This document shows, one piece after another, positions 42,513 through 51,329 of a stretch of DNA of 64,000 nucleotides. The stretch comes from Inhella proteolytica (GTDB lineage: Bacteria > Pseudomonadota > Gammaproteobacteria > Burkholderiales > Burkholderiaceae_C), in NCBI RefSeq assembly GCF_016093275.1, contig NZ_JAEDAK010000009.1, positions 1 to 64,000 of the forward strand. Reading direction: 5' to 3'. Under the pieces are notes generated by a model, which searched no databases, was not told the DNA's origin, and saw only the letters and a program-made list of their open reading frames with translations. Positions within the stretch are counted from its first letter, which is position 1. The number at the start of each line of letters is the position of its first letter. A program made the position numbers and the translations under genes.

Positions 42513-43619
42513 ATGGCCAAGCCCCTGATCCACCTGGTCGCCGGTGCGCGTCCCAATTTCATGAAGATCGCCCCGCTGGTGCGGGCGTTGCAGCTGGATG
42601 GCCGGCTGGACTTCAAGATCGTGCACACCGGTCAGCATTACGACCGCGAGATGAACGAGATCTTCTTCGAGGAGCTCGGCATCCCCCAGCCCGATGTGCG
42701 CCTGGGCTGCGGCGGCGGCAGCCATGCCGAGCAGACCGGCAAGATCATGCTGGCCTACGAGCAGCTCTGCAACGAACAGCGCCCCGATTGCTGCCTGGTG
42801 GTGGGCGACGTGAACTCGACGCTGGCCTGCTCCATCGTGGCCAAGAAGGCGCAGATCCCGGTGGCCCATGTGGAAGCGGGCCTGCGCAGCGGCGACATGG
42901 CCATGCCGGAGGAAATCAACCGCCTCGTCACCGACGCGATCAGCGACTGGTTCTTCGTCACCGAACCCAGCGGCCTGGAGCACCTGAAGCGCGAGGGCAA
43001 GCCGATGGACGCGGTGTTCGACGTCGGCCATGTGATGGTGGACAACGTGCTCTACCAGGCCGCCAAGCTGGCCACGGCCGACACCTCGGGCTTCGAGACC
43101 CAGGCCTTCAAGGCCGCGCACCCGCGCTACGCGGTGGTGACCCTGCACCGCCCCAGCAATGTGGATGGCGATGACAACCTGCGCCGCGTAGCCGGCGTGC
43201 TGCGCCGCATCGGCGAGCAGGTGCCGGTCTGCTTCCCGGTGCACCCGCGCACGCGCAAGAACCTGGAAGCCGCCGGCATCGACCTGGGCCCCAACGTCAC
43301 CCTGCTGGGCCCGCAGCCCTATATGGCCTTCCTGCATCTGTGGAAGGACGCCGCGTTGGTGCTGACCGATAGCGGTGGCCTGCAGGAAGAGACCACGGCA
43401 CTGGGCGTGCCCTGCGTGACCATGCGCGACAACACCGAGCGTCCGATCACCGTGGATGAAGGCAGCAACATCCTGGCCGGCACCGAGCCCGCCGCCGTCA
43501 TCGCCGCCTGCGAGGGTGTGCTGGCCGGGAGTGGCAAGCGCGGCCGCCGCCCCGCCCTGTGGGACGGCAAGGCGGCCGAGCGCATCGTGCAGATCCTGGC
43601 CGGGCGTCTGGGCGCCTGA
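42513..43619 (+). CDS. wecB: UDP-N-acetylglucosamine 2-epimerase (non-hydrolysing)
   Basis: WecB interconverts UDP-GlcNAc and UDP-ManNAc for polysaccharide synthesis. The 368-residue enzyme has [66 protein letters not shown] and the UDP-binding [11 protein letters not shown]. The family length is about 370. It is a single-gene plus-strand unit between two minus-strand genes, and only 13 bp separate its stop from the convergent lipoprotein gene. No wecC follows to oxidise UDP-ManNAc. Confidence 0.95.
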   Translation: MAKPLIHLVAGARPNFMKIAPLVRALQLDGRLDFKIVHTGQHYDREMNEIFFEELGIPQPDVRLGCGGGSHAEQTGKIMLAYEQLCNEQRPDCCLVVGDVNSTLACSIVAKKAQIPVAHVEAGLRSGDMAMPEEINRLVTDAISDWFFVTEPSGLEHLKREGKPMDAVFDVGHVMVDNVLYQAAKLATADTSGFETQAFKAAHPRYAVVTLHRPSNVDGDDNLRRVAGVLRRIGEQVPVCFPVHPRTRKNLEAAGIDLGPNVTLLGPQPYMAFLHLWKDAALVLTDSGGLQEETTALGVPCVTMRDNTERPITVDEGSNILAGTEPAAVIAACEGVLAGSGKRGRRPALWDGKAAERIVQILAGRLGA

Positions 43620-43632
43620 GCCCGCGCCGCCC

Positions 43633-44541
43633 TCAGTGCGTGTACTGAGGCGTGGTCGAGGGGTTGGGGGCCAGCACGGCTGAGGCCCCGGCCGCCGCAG
43701 GCGACGAAGCGGCCGGCGCGGTGGGGGCTGTGGCGAAGCGCCCCTGGTATTCGATCTTGGCCGCCGCGCGCAGGGTCTTGAGTTCCTGTTGCCAGTGCTC
43801 GTTGCGGCGCTGGTTGCCAAGGAAGTTCTCAATCATCGGCCGGGCGCGCTCCAGATCCACCGGCTGCGGGCGCGAGCTGAGCAGGATGACGACCTGCAAG
43901 CCATTGGGCGTGCGGTTGAGCAGCGATTGCCCGTCCTTCATCTGCGCCAGGGTGCCGAGGCTGGCGAGCGGCAATTCATTGGCCGCGGCCACCGTCTGCT
44001 GCGCAGCAAAGCGCAGGTTCTGCGCCTTCAGGTAGGCGGTGAACTCGGTCAGGTTCTTGCTGGCGGCCAGGCGTGCGCGCAGGGTGTCCAGCTGCTCGGG
44101 CGGCGCTTCGATGTCAAGGCGCTGCAGGTTGTAGATGCGGCGCTCGGCAAACAGCGCGGGGGTGGCGTCGTAATAGCGCTGCACCTCTTCCAGCGTGGGC
44201 TTGCCGGCCGCGGCACGCACCTGGTCGGCATAGGCAGCGGCCAGGATCTGGCGGCGCGCCGCTTCCATCTGCTGCAGCACCTTGGGGTCCTTGTGCAGAC
44301 GCAGCTCCTCGGCCTTCTGCACCGCGAGCTCCTGGTCGATCAGCAGGTCCAGGGCCTTGCGGCTCAGGGCCTCGCCCTGCTCCGGCTTCGCCTGCGGCTG
44401 CTGCTTGATGAAGGCGTCCACCTGGCGCTCGCTGATTTCCTCGCGGTTCACCCGCGCCGCCACCTTGTGGTCCGGGTCACTCGGCGAACAGGCCGCCAGG
44501 GTCAGGGCAGTGGCCAGCAGTCCCAGGCCGCGCTTCAGCAT
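43633..44541 (-). CDS. EpsD-like peptidyl-prolyl isomerase-family lipoprotein
   Basis: This 302-residue protein starts [21 protein letters not shown], a signal peptide with lipobox LAAC. It has a SurA/PpiC-like helical N-domain ([37 protein letters not shown]) and a degenerate parvulin region (about 125-240). The C-terminal 35 residues are Ala/Pro/Ser-rich. The closest pattern I know is the EpsD family found in exopolysaccharide/PEP-CTERM loci. It overlaps the end of ubiE by 7 bp, so the two are coupled even though their functions differ. Confidence 0.75.
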   Translation of the reverse strand: MLKRGLGLLATALTLAACSPSDPDHKVAARVNREEISERQVDAFIKQQPQAKPEQGEALSRKALDLLIDQELAVQKAEELRLHKDPKVLQQMEAARRQILAAAYADQVRAAAGKPTLEEVQRYYDATPALFAERRIYNLQRLDIEAPPEQLDTLRARLAASKNLTEFTAYLKAQNLRFAAQQTVAAANELPLASLGTLAQMKDGQSLLNRTPNGLQVVILLSSRPQPVDLERARPMIENFLGNQRRNEHWQQELKTLRAAAKIEYQGRFATAPTAPAASSPAAAGASAVLAPNPSTTPQYTH

Positions 44542-45272
44542 TTGATGCCCACGTGCAGGGCCACCACGCCGGCGCTGAGCTTGTGCACATCCACATGACC
44601 GAAGCCGGCGCTCTTCATCATCTGCTTGAGGGTGGCGGCATCGGGGTGCATGCGGATCGACTCGGCCAGGTAGCGGTAGCTTTCGGCATCACCGGCAATC
44701 CACTGGCCCAAGCGCGGCAGCACCGAGAAGCTGTACCAGTCGTAGGCTTTCTGCAGGGGTGCGGCCACCTTGCTGAACTCCAGCACCAGCAGGCGACCGC
44801 CGGGCTTGAGCACGCGGTTCATCTCGGCCAGAGCCTTGTCCTTGTGCGTCATGTTGCGCAGGCCGAAGGCCACGCTGACGAGATCAAAGCGCTCGCTGGC
44901 AAAGGGCAGCGCCTCGGCATCGGCCAGCAGGCTGGGGGTCAGCGTGCCGGCATCGAGCAGGCGGTCGCGCCCCTGGCGCAGCATGGCCTCGTTGATGTCG
45001 GAATGCAGCACCAGGCCACGCAGACCGACGCGCTTGGCGAAGGCCTGCGTCAGGTCGCCGGTGCCGGCCGCGATGTCCAGCACGGTCTCGCCCCCCACGA
45101 GGCCGGCAACGGCCACCGTGTAGGCCTTCCAGGCGCGGTGGGCGCCAGCCGACATCAGGTCGTTCATCAGGTCGTAGCGCGAGGCCACGGAATCAAACAC
45201 CCCGCGCACCTTGCGCGCCTTCTCGCGCTCGTCGACCTGCTGGAAGCCGAAATGGGTCTTGTCGTCAGTCAT
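44535..45272 (-). CDS. ubiE: Ubiquinone/menaquinone methyltransferase UbiE
   Basis: UbiE carries out the C-methylation of the ubiquinone ring. The 245-residue SAM-dependent enzyme has [21 protein letters not shown] in part, [17 protein letters not shown], the SAM motif [28 protein letters not shown] and the terminal [14 protein letters not shown] chose the start at 45272, which overlaps the DUF971 stop (ATGA). In related genomes ubiE is commonly followed by ubiJ-ubiB; here the polysaccharide genes lie between. Confidence 0.96.
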   Translation of the reverse strand: MTDDKTHFGFQQVDEREKARKVRGVFDSVASRYDLMNDLMSAGAHRAWKAYTVAVAGLVGGETVLDIAAGTGDLTQAFAKRVGLRGLVLHSDINEAMLRQGRDRLLDAGTLTPSLLADAEALPFASERFDLVSVAFGLRNMTHKDKALAEMNRVLKPGGRLLVLEFSKVAAPLQKAYDWYSFSVLPRLGQWIAGDAESYRYLAESIRMHPDAATLKQMMKSAGFGHVDVHKLSAGVVALHVGIKC

Positions 45273-45646
45273 GCCGGATCGCGGCTGGCGCCTGCGGCGC
45301 GCAACCGGCTTTCGTAGTCGGCCCAGAGGCGATCCTGGTCGCGTCCGAGCTGGTAGAGGTAATCCCAGGAGTACAGGCCGCTGTCGTGGCCATCGCTGAA
45401 CACCGGGCGCAGGGCGTAATGCCCGACGGGCTCCAGCGCCGTGATCTGCACGCCACGCTTGCCCACCTGCAGCACCTCCTGCCCAGGGCCATGCCCTTGC
45501 ACCTCGGCCGAGGGGCTGCACACGCGCAGCAGTTCGAAGGGCAGGCTGAACGCGGCACCGTCGTCAAAGCTGAGCTCCAGGCGCTGGCTGGCCTGGTGCA
45601 AGGTGATGGCGGTGGGGCGGGGAGATTCGGGACGCAGGCCGGCCAT
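45269..45646 (-). CDS. DUF971 (gamma-butyrobetaine hydroxylase-like N-terminal domain) protein
   Basis: This 125-residue protein starts [18 protein letters not shown]. It has [43 protein letters not shown] and [18 protein letters not shown], the full DUF971 pattern. The family is a predicted iron-sulphur or metal-related accessory domain whose role as a stand-alone protein is not settled. I prefer the start at 45646: the alternative ATG at 45685 lies directly after the subtilase terminator. It is coupled to ubiE by a 4-bp overlap. Confidence 0.88.
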   Translation of the reverse strand: MAGLRPESPRPTAITLHQASQRLELSFDDGAAFSLPFELLRVCSPSAEVQGHGPGQEVLQVGKRGVQITALEPVGHYALRPVFSDGHDSGLYSWDYLYQLGRDQDRLWADYESRLRAAGASRDPA

Positions 45647-45686
45647 GGTGGGAAAGGCGGAAAGGCTGAAGTGTAAGAAGCCCATG

Positions 45687-45714
45687 AAAAAGGCCCCGGG
45701 GGTCGCCCGGGGCC
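45687..45714 (-). terminator. Intrinsic terminator of the subtilase gene
   Basis: On the minus strand GGCCCCGGG-CGACC-CCCGGGGCC (45714-45692) forms a 9-bp perfect stem followed by five T (complement of 45691-45687), 26 bp after the subtilase stop. It separates the protease from DUF971-ubiE. Confidence 0.9.
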
Positions 45715-45739
45715 TCGCAGCCGAGTTCCTAGAAGGGGC

Positions 45740-47524
45740 TTACCACTTCAGGTTCAAGGTGTAGGTGCCAGTGCCGCCGCTGTAGTACTTGACGCGGACA
45801 TAGCGGGTCGAGGTGGTCGTCCCGGTATTGGCGCTGCTGGCGGTATCGATCTGGCCGGCGCTCTTGTCGCTGTAGGCCAGGGTGGTCCCGGAGCTGTTGT
45901 AGATGTACAGGTCGTAGTCCTTGGTGCCACCGTTGAGCGTGGCGGTCAGGGTCTTGCCGGCCGGCAGATCGACGCGGAAGTAGTCCGTGTCGGTCGTGCT
46001 GGACAGGCTGCCATTCACCGTGGTGTTGCTGGTGGCCACCAGATTGGCGGTGCCAGTGGTGTTGTTGGACTCGACTTCATTGGCCGTACCGCCCGGAGGC
46101 TGGGTGGTGCCGCCGGTGATGGCCGCGATGGCCGCCGGGGCGTCGACGATGCCGGTGCCGCACTGGCTGCAGGTAGCCGGGAAGGCACGGGCACTGTTCT
46201 TGATGGCGGCCTCGATCTGGTCCGGCGTCGCCGTCGGCTTGGCCTGGTACAGCAGCGCCGCAACGCCAGCCACGTGCGGCGTGGCCATCGAGGTGCCTTG
46301 GTAGTAGGCGTAGTTGTCAGCGCCCGGGCCTTGCGTGCCAGCGTTCAGCGTCGAGTAGATGCCGTTGGCCGTGCCCGTGCTCATATTGCCGCCAGGAGCC
46401 GCAACATCGACCACGGTGCCGTAGTTGGAGTAGGACGCACGGCCACCGGTCGGGCCCACGGCTGCCACGGCGATGACGCCGGCGCAGTTGGCGGGGTTGC
46501 TGTTGCTGGCGTTCTGGTTCTCATTGCCCGCAGCCACCACCACTGTCGTGCCGCGCGAGCGGGCGCTGTTGATGGCGTTCTGGCTGGTCGTGTCGCAAGC
46601 GCCGCCGCCACCCAGGCTCATATTGATGACCTTGGCCGGCGTGGCATTGGCCGGCACACCGGAGACAGTGCCGCCCGAGGCCCAGATCATGGCGTCAGCG
46701 ATGTCCGAGGTGTATCCGCCACAACGACCCAGCACGCGCACGGCCTGGATCTTGGCGCCGTAGGCCACGCCGATCACGCCCAGGCTGTTATTGCCCTTGG
46801 CCGCAATGGTGCCGGCCACGTGGGTGCCGTGCCAGCTGGAGTTCGAGGCCGGCTCACCGGTGCCGCACTGACCGGCGGTGGACCAGTCACCCGGGTCAGA
46901 CGGGTCGCTGTCACGCGCATTGCCGTCGTTCGACACGAAGGTGTCGGCAATCATGTCGTAGCCGGCCACGGTCTGGCCGCTCAGGTCGGGGTGCGAGGCG
47001 CGGATGCCGGTGTCCAGCACGGCCACGACGACGCCGGCGCCGTTGTGGGTGTCCCAGGCGGTGGTGGCACGGATGCCGCCAGCGCCCGTGCCCATGCCCC
47101 AGAGCTTGCTGAAGTCGGTGTCGTTGGGCGTCATCAGCGCGTACATGCGACGGTCCGGCTCGGCGTACTCGATGGTGCTGTCGGCTGCCGCCATTCGCGC
47201 GGCCATGGCCTGCAGCTCGCTCACGCTAGCCCACTTGTTGAGCTTGTAGACCTTGGCGCCGAGGCCATTGGTCTTGAGCTCGCTCATGCTCAGGCCAGCC
47301 TCCTGGGCCATCCGGGCCAAGCCCGGGGGCACGAACGCACCGTCGGCCGCCATCAGGGCAGCCGGAGCACCGTCGCGGTACTTGATGATCATGCGGTCGG
47401 TGAACGCGCCGCGGACGGTGTTCACGGTATCGGCCGCACCACCTGCCTGGGCCAGGCCCACCAGGCCAACGCTCAGGCAAAGGGACAACAGGGCCCGCTG
47501 CGGGGCCTTCTTCGAGATCGACAT
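45740..47524 (-). CDS. Secreted S8 (subtilisin) serine protease with C-terminal PPC domain
   Basis: This 594-residue extracellular protease has a signal peptide (about residues 1-30), an I9-like propeptide (about 35-125: [29 protein letters not shown]) and the S8 domain. Catalytic residues are Asp in [16 protein letters not shown], His in [14 protein letters not shown] and Ser in [15 protein letters not shown] Gly/Pro/Thr linker and a C-terminal pre-peptidase (PPC) domain (about 495-594, [14 protein letters not shown]) follow. Base composition is slightly less GC-rich than neighbours. It is divergent from the PEP-CTERM gene across 481 bp and ends in a clear terminator. Confidence 0.95.
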   Translation of the reverse strand: MSISKKAPQRALLSLCLSVGLVGLAQAGGAADTVNTVRGAFTDRMIIKYRDGAPAALMAADGAFVPPGLARMAQEAGLSMSELKTNGLGAKVYKLNKWASVSELQAMAARMAAADSTIEYAEPDRRMYALMTPNDTDFSKLWGMGTGAGGIRATTAWDTHNGAGVVVAVLDTGIRASHPDLSGQTVAGYDMIADTFVSNDGNARDSDPSDPGDWSTAGQCGTGEPASNSSWHGTHVAGTIAAKGNNSLGVIGVAYGAKIQAVRVLGRCGGYTSDIADAMIWASGGTVSGVPANATPAKVINMSLGGGGACDTTSQNAINSARSRGTTVVVAAGNENQNASNSNPANCAGVIAVAAVGPTGGRASYSNYGTVVDVAAPGGNMSTGTANGIYSTLNAGTQGPGADNYAYYQGTSMATPHVAGVAALLYQAKPTATPDQIEAAIKNSARAFPATCSQCGTGIVDAPAAIAAITGGTTQPPGGTANEVESNNTTGTANLVATSNTTVNGSLSSTTDTDYFRVDLPAGKTLTATLNGGTKDYDLYIYNSSGTTLAYSDKSAGQIDTASSANTGTTTSTRYVRVKYYSGGTGTYTLNLKW

Positions 47525-47920
47525 TCCAACGCTCCAAATGGGAGAAACAAAGGGACCCCGGTAGGGGTCATGCGAACTGCGGTCCGGAGGTCATCCGGTT
47601 ACTGCGGGAACGCGAGCGGCGGGGTGCCGCTTTCTTTGCCTACACGGGAGCTTTGACCGCAAGCCCCTCGTACTGCCTGAGCAGGTGGGGCGCGCGATCG
47701 CCCCGTTGGCCGCCCGGGGTTGACCCGTTCGGCTGGGGCGGAAGTCTAGGAAGATCAATCCTCCTTTCGGCGTAACTGTGTGTACCAGCAACGCGGGGAC
47801 TTTCCCCGCTCGGGTTGACCCGAGCGGGTCGGCCCGCAGGCGGGCGATCACGCGTCGGCCTGCTTTACAGGCAACGCCCAATCGCTCCGAAACGCGCGCC
47901 AAGTACTTGTTTCAAAAGGT
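47525..47920. other. Non-coding region between subtilase and PEP-CTERM genes
   Basis: The gap of almost 480 bp contains no convincing ORF. It holds two overlapping perfect inverted repeats (47793-47809 and 47805-47828) and two copies of GGGTTGACCCG (47717-47727 and 47812-47822). It must contain the subtilase promoter on the minus strand. I saw no tRNA and no riboswitch class that I could support. Confidence 0.6.
47793..47828. repeat. Two mutually exclusive stem-loops
   Basis: GCGGGGA (47793-47799) pairs with TCCCCGC (47803-47809), and CCCGCTCGGGT (47805-47815) pairs with ACCCGAGCGGG (47818-47828). Both use 47805-47809, so only one can form at a time. No U-run follows. Confidence 0.7.
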
Positions 47921-47936
47921 AGGAACAAGACTTGCT
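47921..47936 (+). promoter_or_regulatory. Candidate sigma-54 promoter of the PEP-CTERM gene
   Basis: AGGAACAAGACTTGCT has the invariant GG (47922-47923) and GC (47934-47935) exactly 10 bases apart, with TTGCT at the -12 side and AC after the -24 GG, close to TGGCAC-N5-TTGCT. Transcription would start near 47947 and give a leader of about 59 nt. PEP-CTERM genes in some betaproteobacteria are known to depend on RpoN. Confidence 0.6.
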
Positions 47937-48005
47937 TTCAACCTACACAAGTAGCGCGAGAGTTCTCAATTCCCTCGCCCGCTTCAACTTTGAACAGGAG
48001 TCGCC

Positions 48006-48761
48006 ATGCCAATCTTTCGCAAATGGGCCCAAGTCGCCACGCTGCTGGCGTGTGCTGCCAGCGCCTCCGCGGACCCCGTCCTCGTCAGCGTCAACCAGAC
48101 CGCTGGCACCCTTCAGAGCCTCAACGAGGTGAATGGTTTTCTCACCACGGGCGAGCACATGGCAGGCATCCGGGTGACGGCCTTCTTTGCCTCGGGCGCC
48201 GATGCGCGTACTTGGGTCTCCGGTGCCGCTGGGTCTGGCTTCGGCGGCGTGACCGGCAGCGGCTGGAGCTTGACGCTGGAGGGCGACAGCATCAACAACT
48301 ACTGGACACTCTCCAACAGCAGCACCAATTCGCCCATCTTGTCGCTCCTCATCGAAGGCATGCCCGGTGGCATCGTGTTCGACGTCGTCGGGGACCAAGA
48401 GGTCAGCACAGGCTCGGCGCTCGGCGCCGCCTTCTACGACGTCCAGGCCTGCGAAGTGGACGGAGACTGCCCCCCACCGCCGCTTGCGCAAGGCGCGGCC
48501 GGCCTGGAGGTCAATGCGATCTTTTCGGATCGCACTCTGCTGCAAGGCTTCGACTACAGCGACACCCCGTTCGACCTCTACTCGAACCTGACCCTGAGCT
48601 TCGGTGACACCGGCTTGGTGGGCGACTTCAGCTTCGTGGCCGACACGGACAACGCCCGCTTCGGCAAGCCGAATCCCGGCCAGGTGCCGGAGCCCGCGAG
48701 CCTGGCGCTGCTAGGGCTGTCGCTGCTCTGCGCCGGGGGCGCAGCACGTCGCCGCCGCTGA
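48006..48761 (+). CDS. PEP-CTERM sorting-domain protein
   Basis: This 251-residue exported protein has a signal peptide (MPIFRKWAQVATLLACAASASA), a beta-rich body with many Gly/Ser/Asn residues and a C-terminal sorting signal: VPEPASLALLGLSLLC, a short helix and RRRR. Such tails are processed by an exosortase, and the proteins are linked to exopolysaccharide or floc matrix. AGGAG ends 5 bp before the ATG. No exosortase gene is in the window. The body matches no family I recognise. A strong hairpin follows at 48786-48810. Confidence 0.92.
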   Translation: MPIFRKWAQVATLLACAASASADPVLVSVNQTAGTLQSLNEVNGFLTTGEHMAGIRVTAFFASGADARTWVSGAAGSGFGGVTGSGWSLTLEGDSINNYWTLSNSSTNSPILSLLIEGMPGGIVFDVVGDQEVSTGSALGAAFYDVQACEVDGDCPPPPLAQGAAGLEVNAIFSDRTLLQGFDYSDTPFDLYSNLTLSFGDTGLVGDFSFVADTDNARFGKPNPGQVPEPASLALLGLSLLCAGGAARRRR

Positions 48762-48785
48762 TCTGCGCGCAAGCCTGCATGCCTA

Positions 48786-48810
48786 CAAAGCCCGGCCTTG
48801 CCGGGCTTTG
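48786..48810. terminator. Hairpin between convergent PEP-CTERM and ldhA-type genes
   Basis: CAAAGCCCGGC-CTT-GCCGGGCTTTG is a perfect 11-bp stem with a 3-base loop, 24 bp after the PEP-CTERM stop and 5 bp from the convergent dehydrogenase stop. The stem ends in TTTG followed by TCGTTT on the plus strand. It could serve both directions. Confidence 0.75.
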
Positions 48811-48815
48811 TCGTT

Positions 48816-49790
48816 TCAAGCGGCCACGGGATGCAGCGGTAGGCCCTGGGCGGCATAGGCGGCCGCGTTGTCCAGCGTGGTCCGTGCAATGGCGGCCAGC
48901 GCTTCTTCGGTAAAGAAGGCCTGGTGCGCCGTCACCAGCACGTTCGGAAAGGTCAGCAGGCGCGCGAACACGTCGTCGGTCAGGATTTCGTCCGAATGGT
49001 CGGCGAAGAAGAGTTCGGCCTCCTCTTCGTAGACATCGATGGCCAGCCCACCCAGCTGCCCACTCTTGAGCGCCTGGATCACTGCCGGCGTGTCGATCAC
49101 CGCGCCCCGGCTGGTGTTGACCAGCACCGCGCCGGGCTGCATCCAGCTCAGGCGCTCGGCGTTGATCAGGTGGTGCGTGTGCCCGTTCAGCGGGCATTGC
49201 AGAAGCACCACGCGGGAGCGCTGCAGCAATTCCTGCAGGCCCACATAGGCCACGCCCAGCGTGGCGTCCGGCTGGGGGTCATGCGCCACCAATTCGCAGC
49301 CCAGGCCCTGGAAGATGCGCAGCACACAGCGGCCGATGCGCCCGGTGCCGATCACGCCGACCGTCTTGCCGTGCAAGTCGAAGCCCAGCAAACCGTCGAG
49401 CTCGAAATTGCCCTCGCGCACCCGGGCATGGGCGCGGTGTGTCTTGCGAATCAGGGTCAGCAGCAGGGCCAGGGTGTGCTCGGCCACCGCATGCGCCGAG
49501 TACTCGGGCACCCGTGCCACCACCAGCCCAAGGCGCTGCGCGGCCGCCAGGTCCACATGGTTGTAGCCCGCACAGCGCAACAGCAGCAGGCGCACCCCGA
49601 GCCGTTGCAACTGCGCCAGCACGGCCGCATCGAGCTGATCATTGACGAAGGCGCACACGGCCTCGCAGCCCTGCGCCGCGCCCACGCTGTGCAGGTCGAG
49701 CCGGGCTTCGATGAACTCGATGTCGCGTGCGCCGGCTGCCAGAAAGCTCTGGCGGTCGTAGCGCTTGGCGCTGAACAGCGCGATGCGCAT
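48816..49790 (-). CDS. ldhA: D-lactate dehydrogenase, LdhA-type (D-2-hydroxyacid dehydrogenase family)
   Basis: This 324-residue NAD-dependent enzyme interconverts pyruvate and D-lactate. It matches LdhA closely: MRIALFSAKRYDRQSFL, GCEAVCAFVNDQLD, LLLRCAGYNHVDLAAAQRLGL in part, the Rossmann motif VGVIGTGRIG, the catalytic NTSRGAVIDT arginine and VTAHQAFFTEEAL histidine. The start at 49790 shares one base with the stop of the Anbu-type gene (TGATG), so it is the last cistron of the ATP-grasp/alpha-E/transglutaminase/Anbu operon. This is an unusual companion for that set, to my knowledge. Confidence 0.88.
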   Translation of the reverse strand: MRIALFSAKRYDRQSFLAAGARDIEFIEARLDLHSVGAAQGCEAVCAFVNDQLDAAVLAQLQRLGVRLLLLRCAGYNHVDLAAAQRLGLVVARVPEYSAHAVAEHTLALLLTLIRKTHRAHARVREGNFELDGLLGFDLHGKTVGVIGTGRIGRCVLRIFQGLGCELVAHDPQPDATLGVAYVGLQELLQRSRVVLLQCPLNGHTHHLINAERLSWMQPGAVLVNTSRGAVIDTPAVIQALKSGQLGGLAIDVYEEEAELFFADHSDEILTDDVFARLLTFPNVLVTAHQAFFTEEALAAIARTTLDNAAAYAAQGLPLHPVAA

Positions 49791-50533
49791 CAGGTCTCGA
49801 ACCAGGGCTCGTCGGGCAGCGATTCGAAGACCTTGCGCAAGCCCTCGCTCCAGCCCTTGCGCAGCTGCTGGAAGTAGGCCGACTCGGCGGTCACGCGGTG
49901 CGCCTTCATCGGCTCCTCGAAGCGGTTGGCGCGCAGCAGCACCATGTCGATGGGCAGGCCGACGCTGAGGTTGGAGCGGATGGTGGAGTCGAAGCTGACC
50001 AGCGTGCACTTGGCCGCCTCGGGCAGCTCGGTGCTGTCGTAGCGGATGACGCGGTCGATGATGGGTTTGCCGTACTTGCTCTCGCCGATCTGGAAGTACG
50101 GCGTGTCTTCCGTCGCCTCGATGAAATTGCCTTGCGGGTAGATGTGGAAGAGCCGCGGGCCCTCACCCATGATCTGGCCGCCGAGCAGGAAGTTGGCCCC
50201 GAAGTCGACGCCCTGGCTGGGGCCGTGGCCGGCATCGCTGTCGCGCGCCACCACCTCGCGCAAGGTCTGGCCCACCAGCACGGCGGCGTCGTACAGGCTG
50301 GACACGTTGAGCATGTTCGGCACCTCGTGCAGCAGGCGCTGCTGCAGCAGCGAGACCACCGATTGCGTGGTGGCCAGGTTGCCGGCATTCAGCATCACGA
50401 TCTCGCGCTGGTGCGGGATGTGGAACAGCGTCATCTTGCGGAACTGCGCGATGTGGTCGACACCGGCATTGGTGCGGGTGTCGGACGCAAACAGCAGGCC
50501 GGCGCGCAGGCGCATGGCGACACAGTAGGTCAT
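49790..50533 (-). CDS. Anbu-type proteasome-like peptidase
   Basis: This 247-residue protein belongs to the bacterial proteasome-like Anbu family (COG3484). After Met removal the N-terminus is TYCVAMRLRAGLLFASD: Thr1 is the expected Ntn nucleophile, Asp17 is in place and a Lys follows at position 32 (QFRKM). Family segments GGQIMGEGPRLFHIYPQGN and SVGLPIDMVLL are present. Self-assembled rings are known for Anbu, but the natural substrate is not. It overlaps the transglutaminase gene by 4 bp and ldhA by 1 bp. Confidence 0.92.
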   Translation of the reverse strand: MTYCVAMRLRAGLLFASDTRTNAGVDHIAQFRKMTLFHIPHQREIVMLNAGNLATTQSVVSLLQQRLLHEVPNMLNVSSLYDAAVLVGQTLREVVARDSDAGHGPSQGVDFGANFLLGGQIMGEGPRLFHIYPQGNFIEATEDTPYFQIGESKYGKPIIDRVIRYDSTELPEAAKCTLVSFDSTIRSNLSVGLPIDMVLLRANRFEEPMKAHRVTAESAYFQQLRKGWSEGLRKVFESLPDEPWFET

Positions 50534-51327
50534 TGGTCGGGGGCAGCGGTGACTCGGACGGAAGTCGCCAATTGTTCCAGGCCGCCACCGCTGCGCATGC
50601 CACGCACCGGGCAGGCATCCGCGTAATCCGCCCCGAAAGCCAGCCGCACGTGATGCCCGTCGGCGCGGCAGCGGTTCGAAATGTCGAAACCCACCCAGCC
50701 GGCCGGCAGCCGCGCCTCGGCCCAGGCGTGGCTGGCCACATGCTCGGCGTCGGTGGCCAGGTAGCCGGACACATAGCGGGCCGGCAGGCCCAGCAGACGG
50801 CAGCAGGTGATGAAGACCTGCGCGTGGTCCTGGCACACGCCATGGCCGGTGGCGAAAGCCTGGCCGGCCGGGGTGGCGGCGTCGGTGCCGCCAGGGATGT
50901 AGGGCATGCGCTGCAGCAGGGCTTCGATGAGCTGCATCAGGCCGGCCGCGGGCGCCGCCTGCACGGAGGCGGCGTGCTGCAGGGCGAAGGCCTGCAGGGC
51001 CGCGTCAGGGGTGGTCAGCAGCGTGGGGCGCAGGAACACCGGGGCCGGCAAGGCGTCCTCGGGCTCGGGCGGCTGCGGGCCGTCCGGTGTCAGCACCTCG
51101 CCAAAAGCGCGCAGATGGATCTCGCGGCGGTCGCCTTCCAGCGTCAGCACATGCAGGGTGTTGCCCCAGGCATCGAGCGCCTGCACGGCCGGGCCCGGCA
51201 GTTCCAGGGCCCAGCGCAGCACCTGCAGACCGGGCGTGGGCCGCGGGCTCAGACGAAGGTACTGGGTGGAAAGGCGCAGCGGGGCGTCGTAGCGGTAGGT
51301 GGTGTCGTGGGCGATGTGCAACAACAT
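50530..51327 (-). CDS. Transglutaminase-like cysteine protease-fold protein (COG1305)
   Basis: This 265-residue cytosolic protein starts MLLHIAHDTTYRYDAPLRLS. It has a bacterial transglutaminase N-domain (about 1-85) and a catalytic domain with Cys165 in GHGVCQDHAQVF, His200 in ASHAWAEARL and Asp215 in WVGFDISN, so the triad is complete. Members may cleave or make isopeptide bonds; none in this operon type has a settled substrate. I chose the ATG at 51327, 2 bp after the alpha-E stop; the longer frame is a shadow of the alpha-E gene. Confidence 0.9.
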   Translation of the reverse strand: MLLHIAHDTTYRYDAPLRLSTQYLRLSPRPTPGLQVLRWALELPGPAVQALDAWGNTLHVLTLEGDRREIHLRAFGEVLTPDGPQPPEPEDALPAPVFLRPTLLTTPDAALQAFALQHAASVQAAPAAGLMQLIEALLQRMPYIPGGTDAATPAGQAFATGHGVCQDHAQVFITCCRLLGLPARYVSGYLATDAEHVASHAWAEARLPAGWVGFDISNRCRADGHHVRLAFGADYADACPVRGMRSGGGLEQLATSVRVTAAPDQ

Positions 51328-51329
51328 GG

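Noticed and set aside
47525-47740. A c-di-GMP (GEMM) or other riboswitch before the subtilase
   Set aside because: Fragments such as GCAAAG occur, but the conserved core and paired helices of GEMM could not be laid out on either strand.
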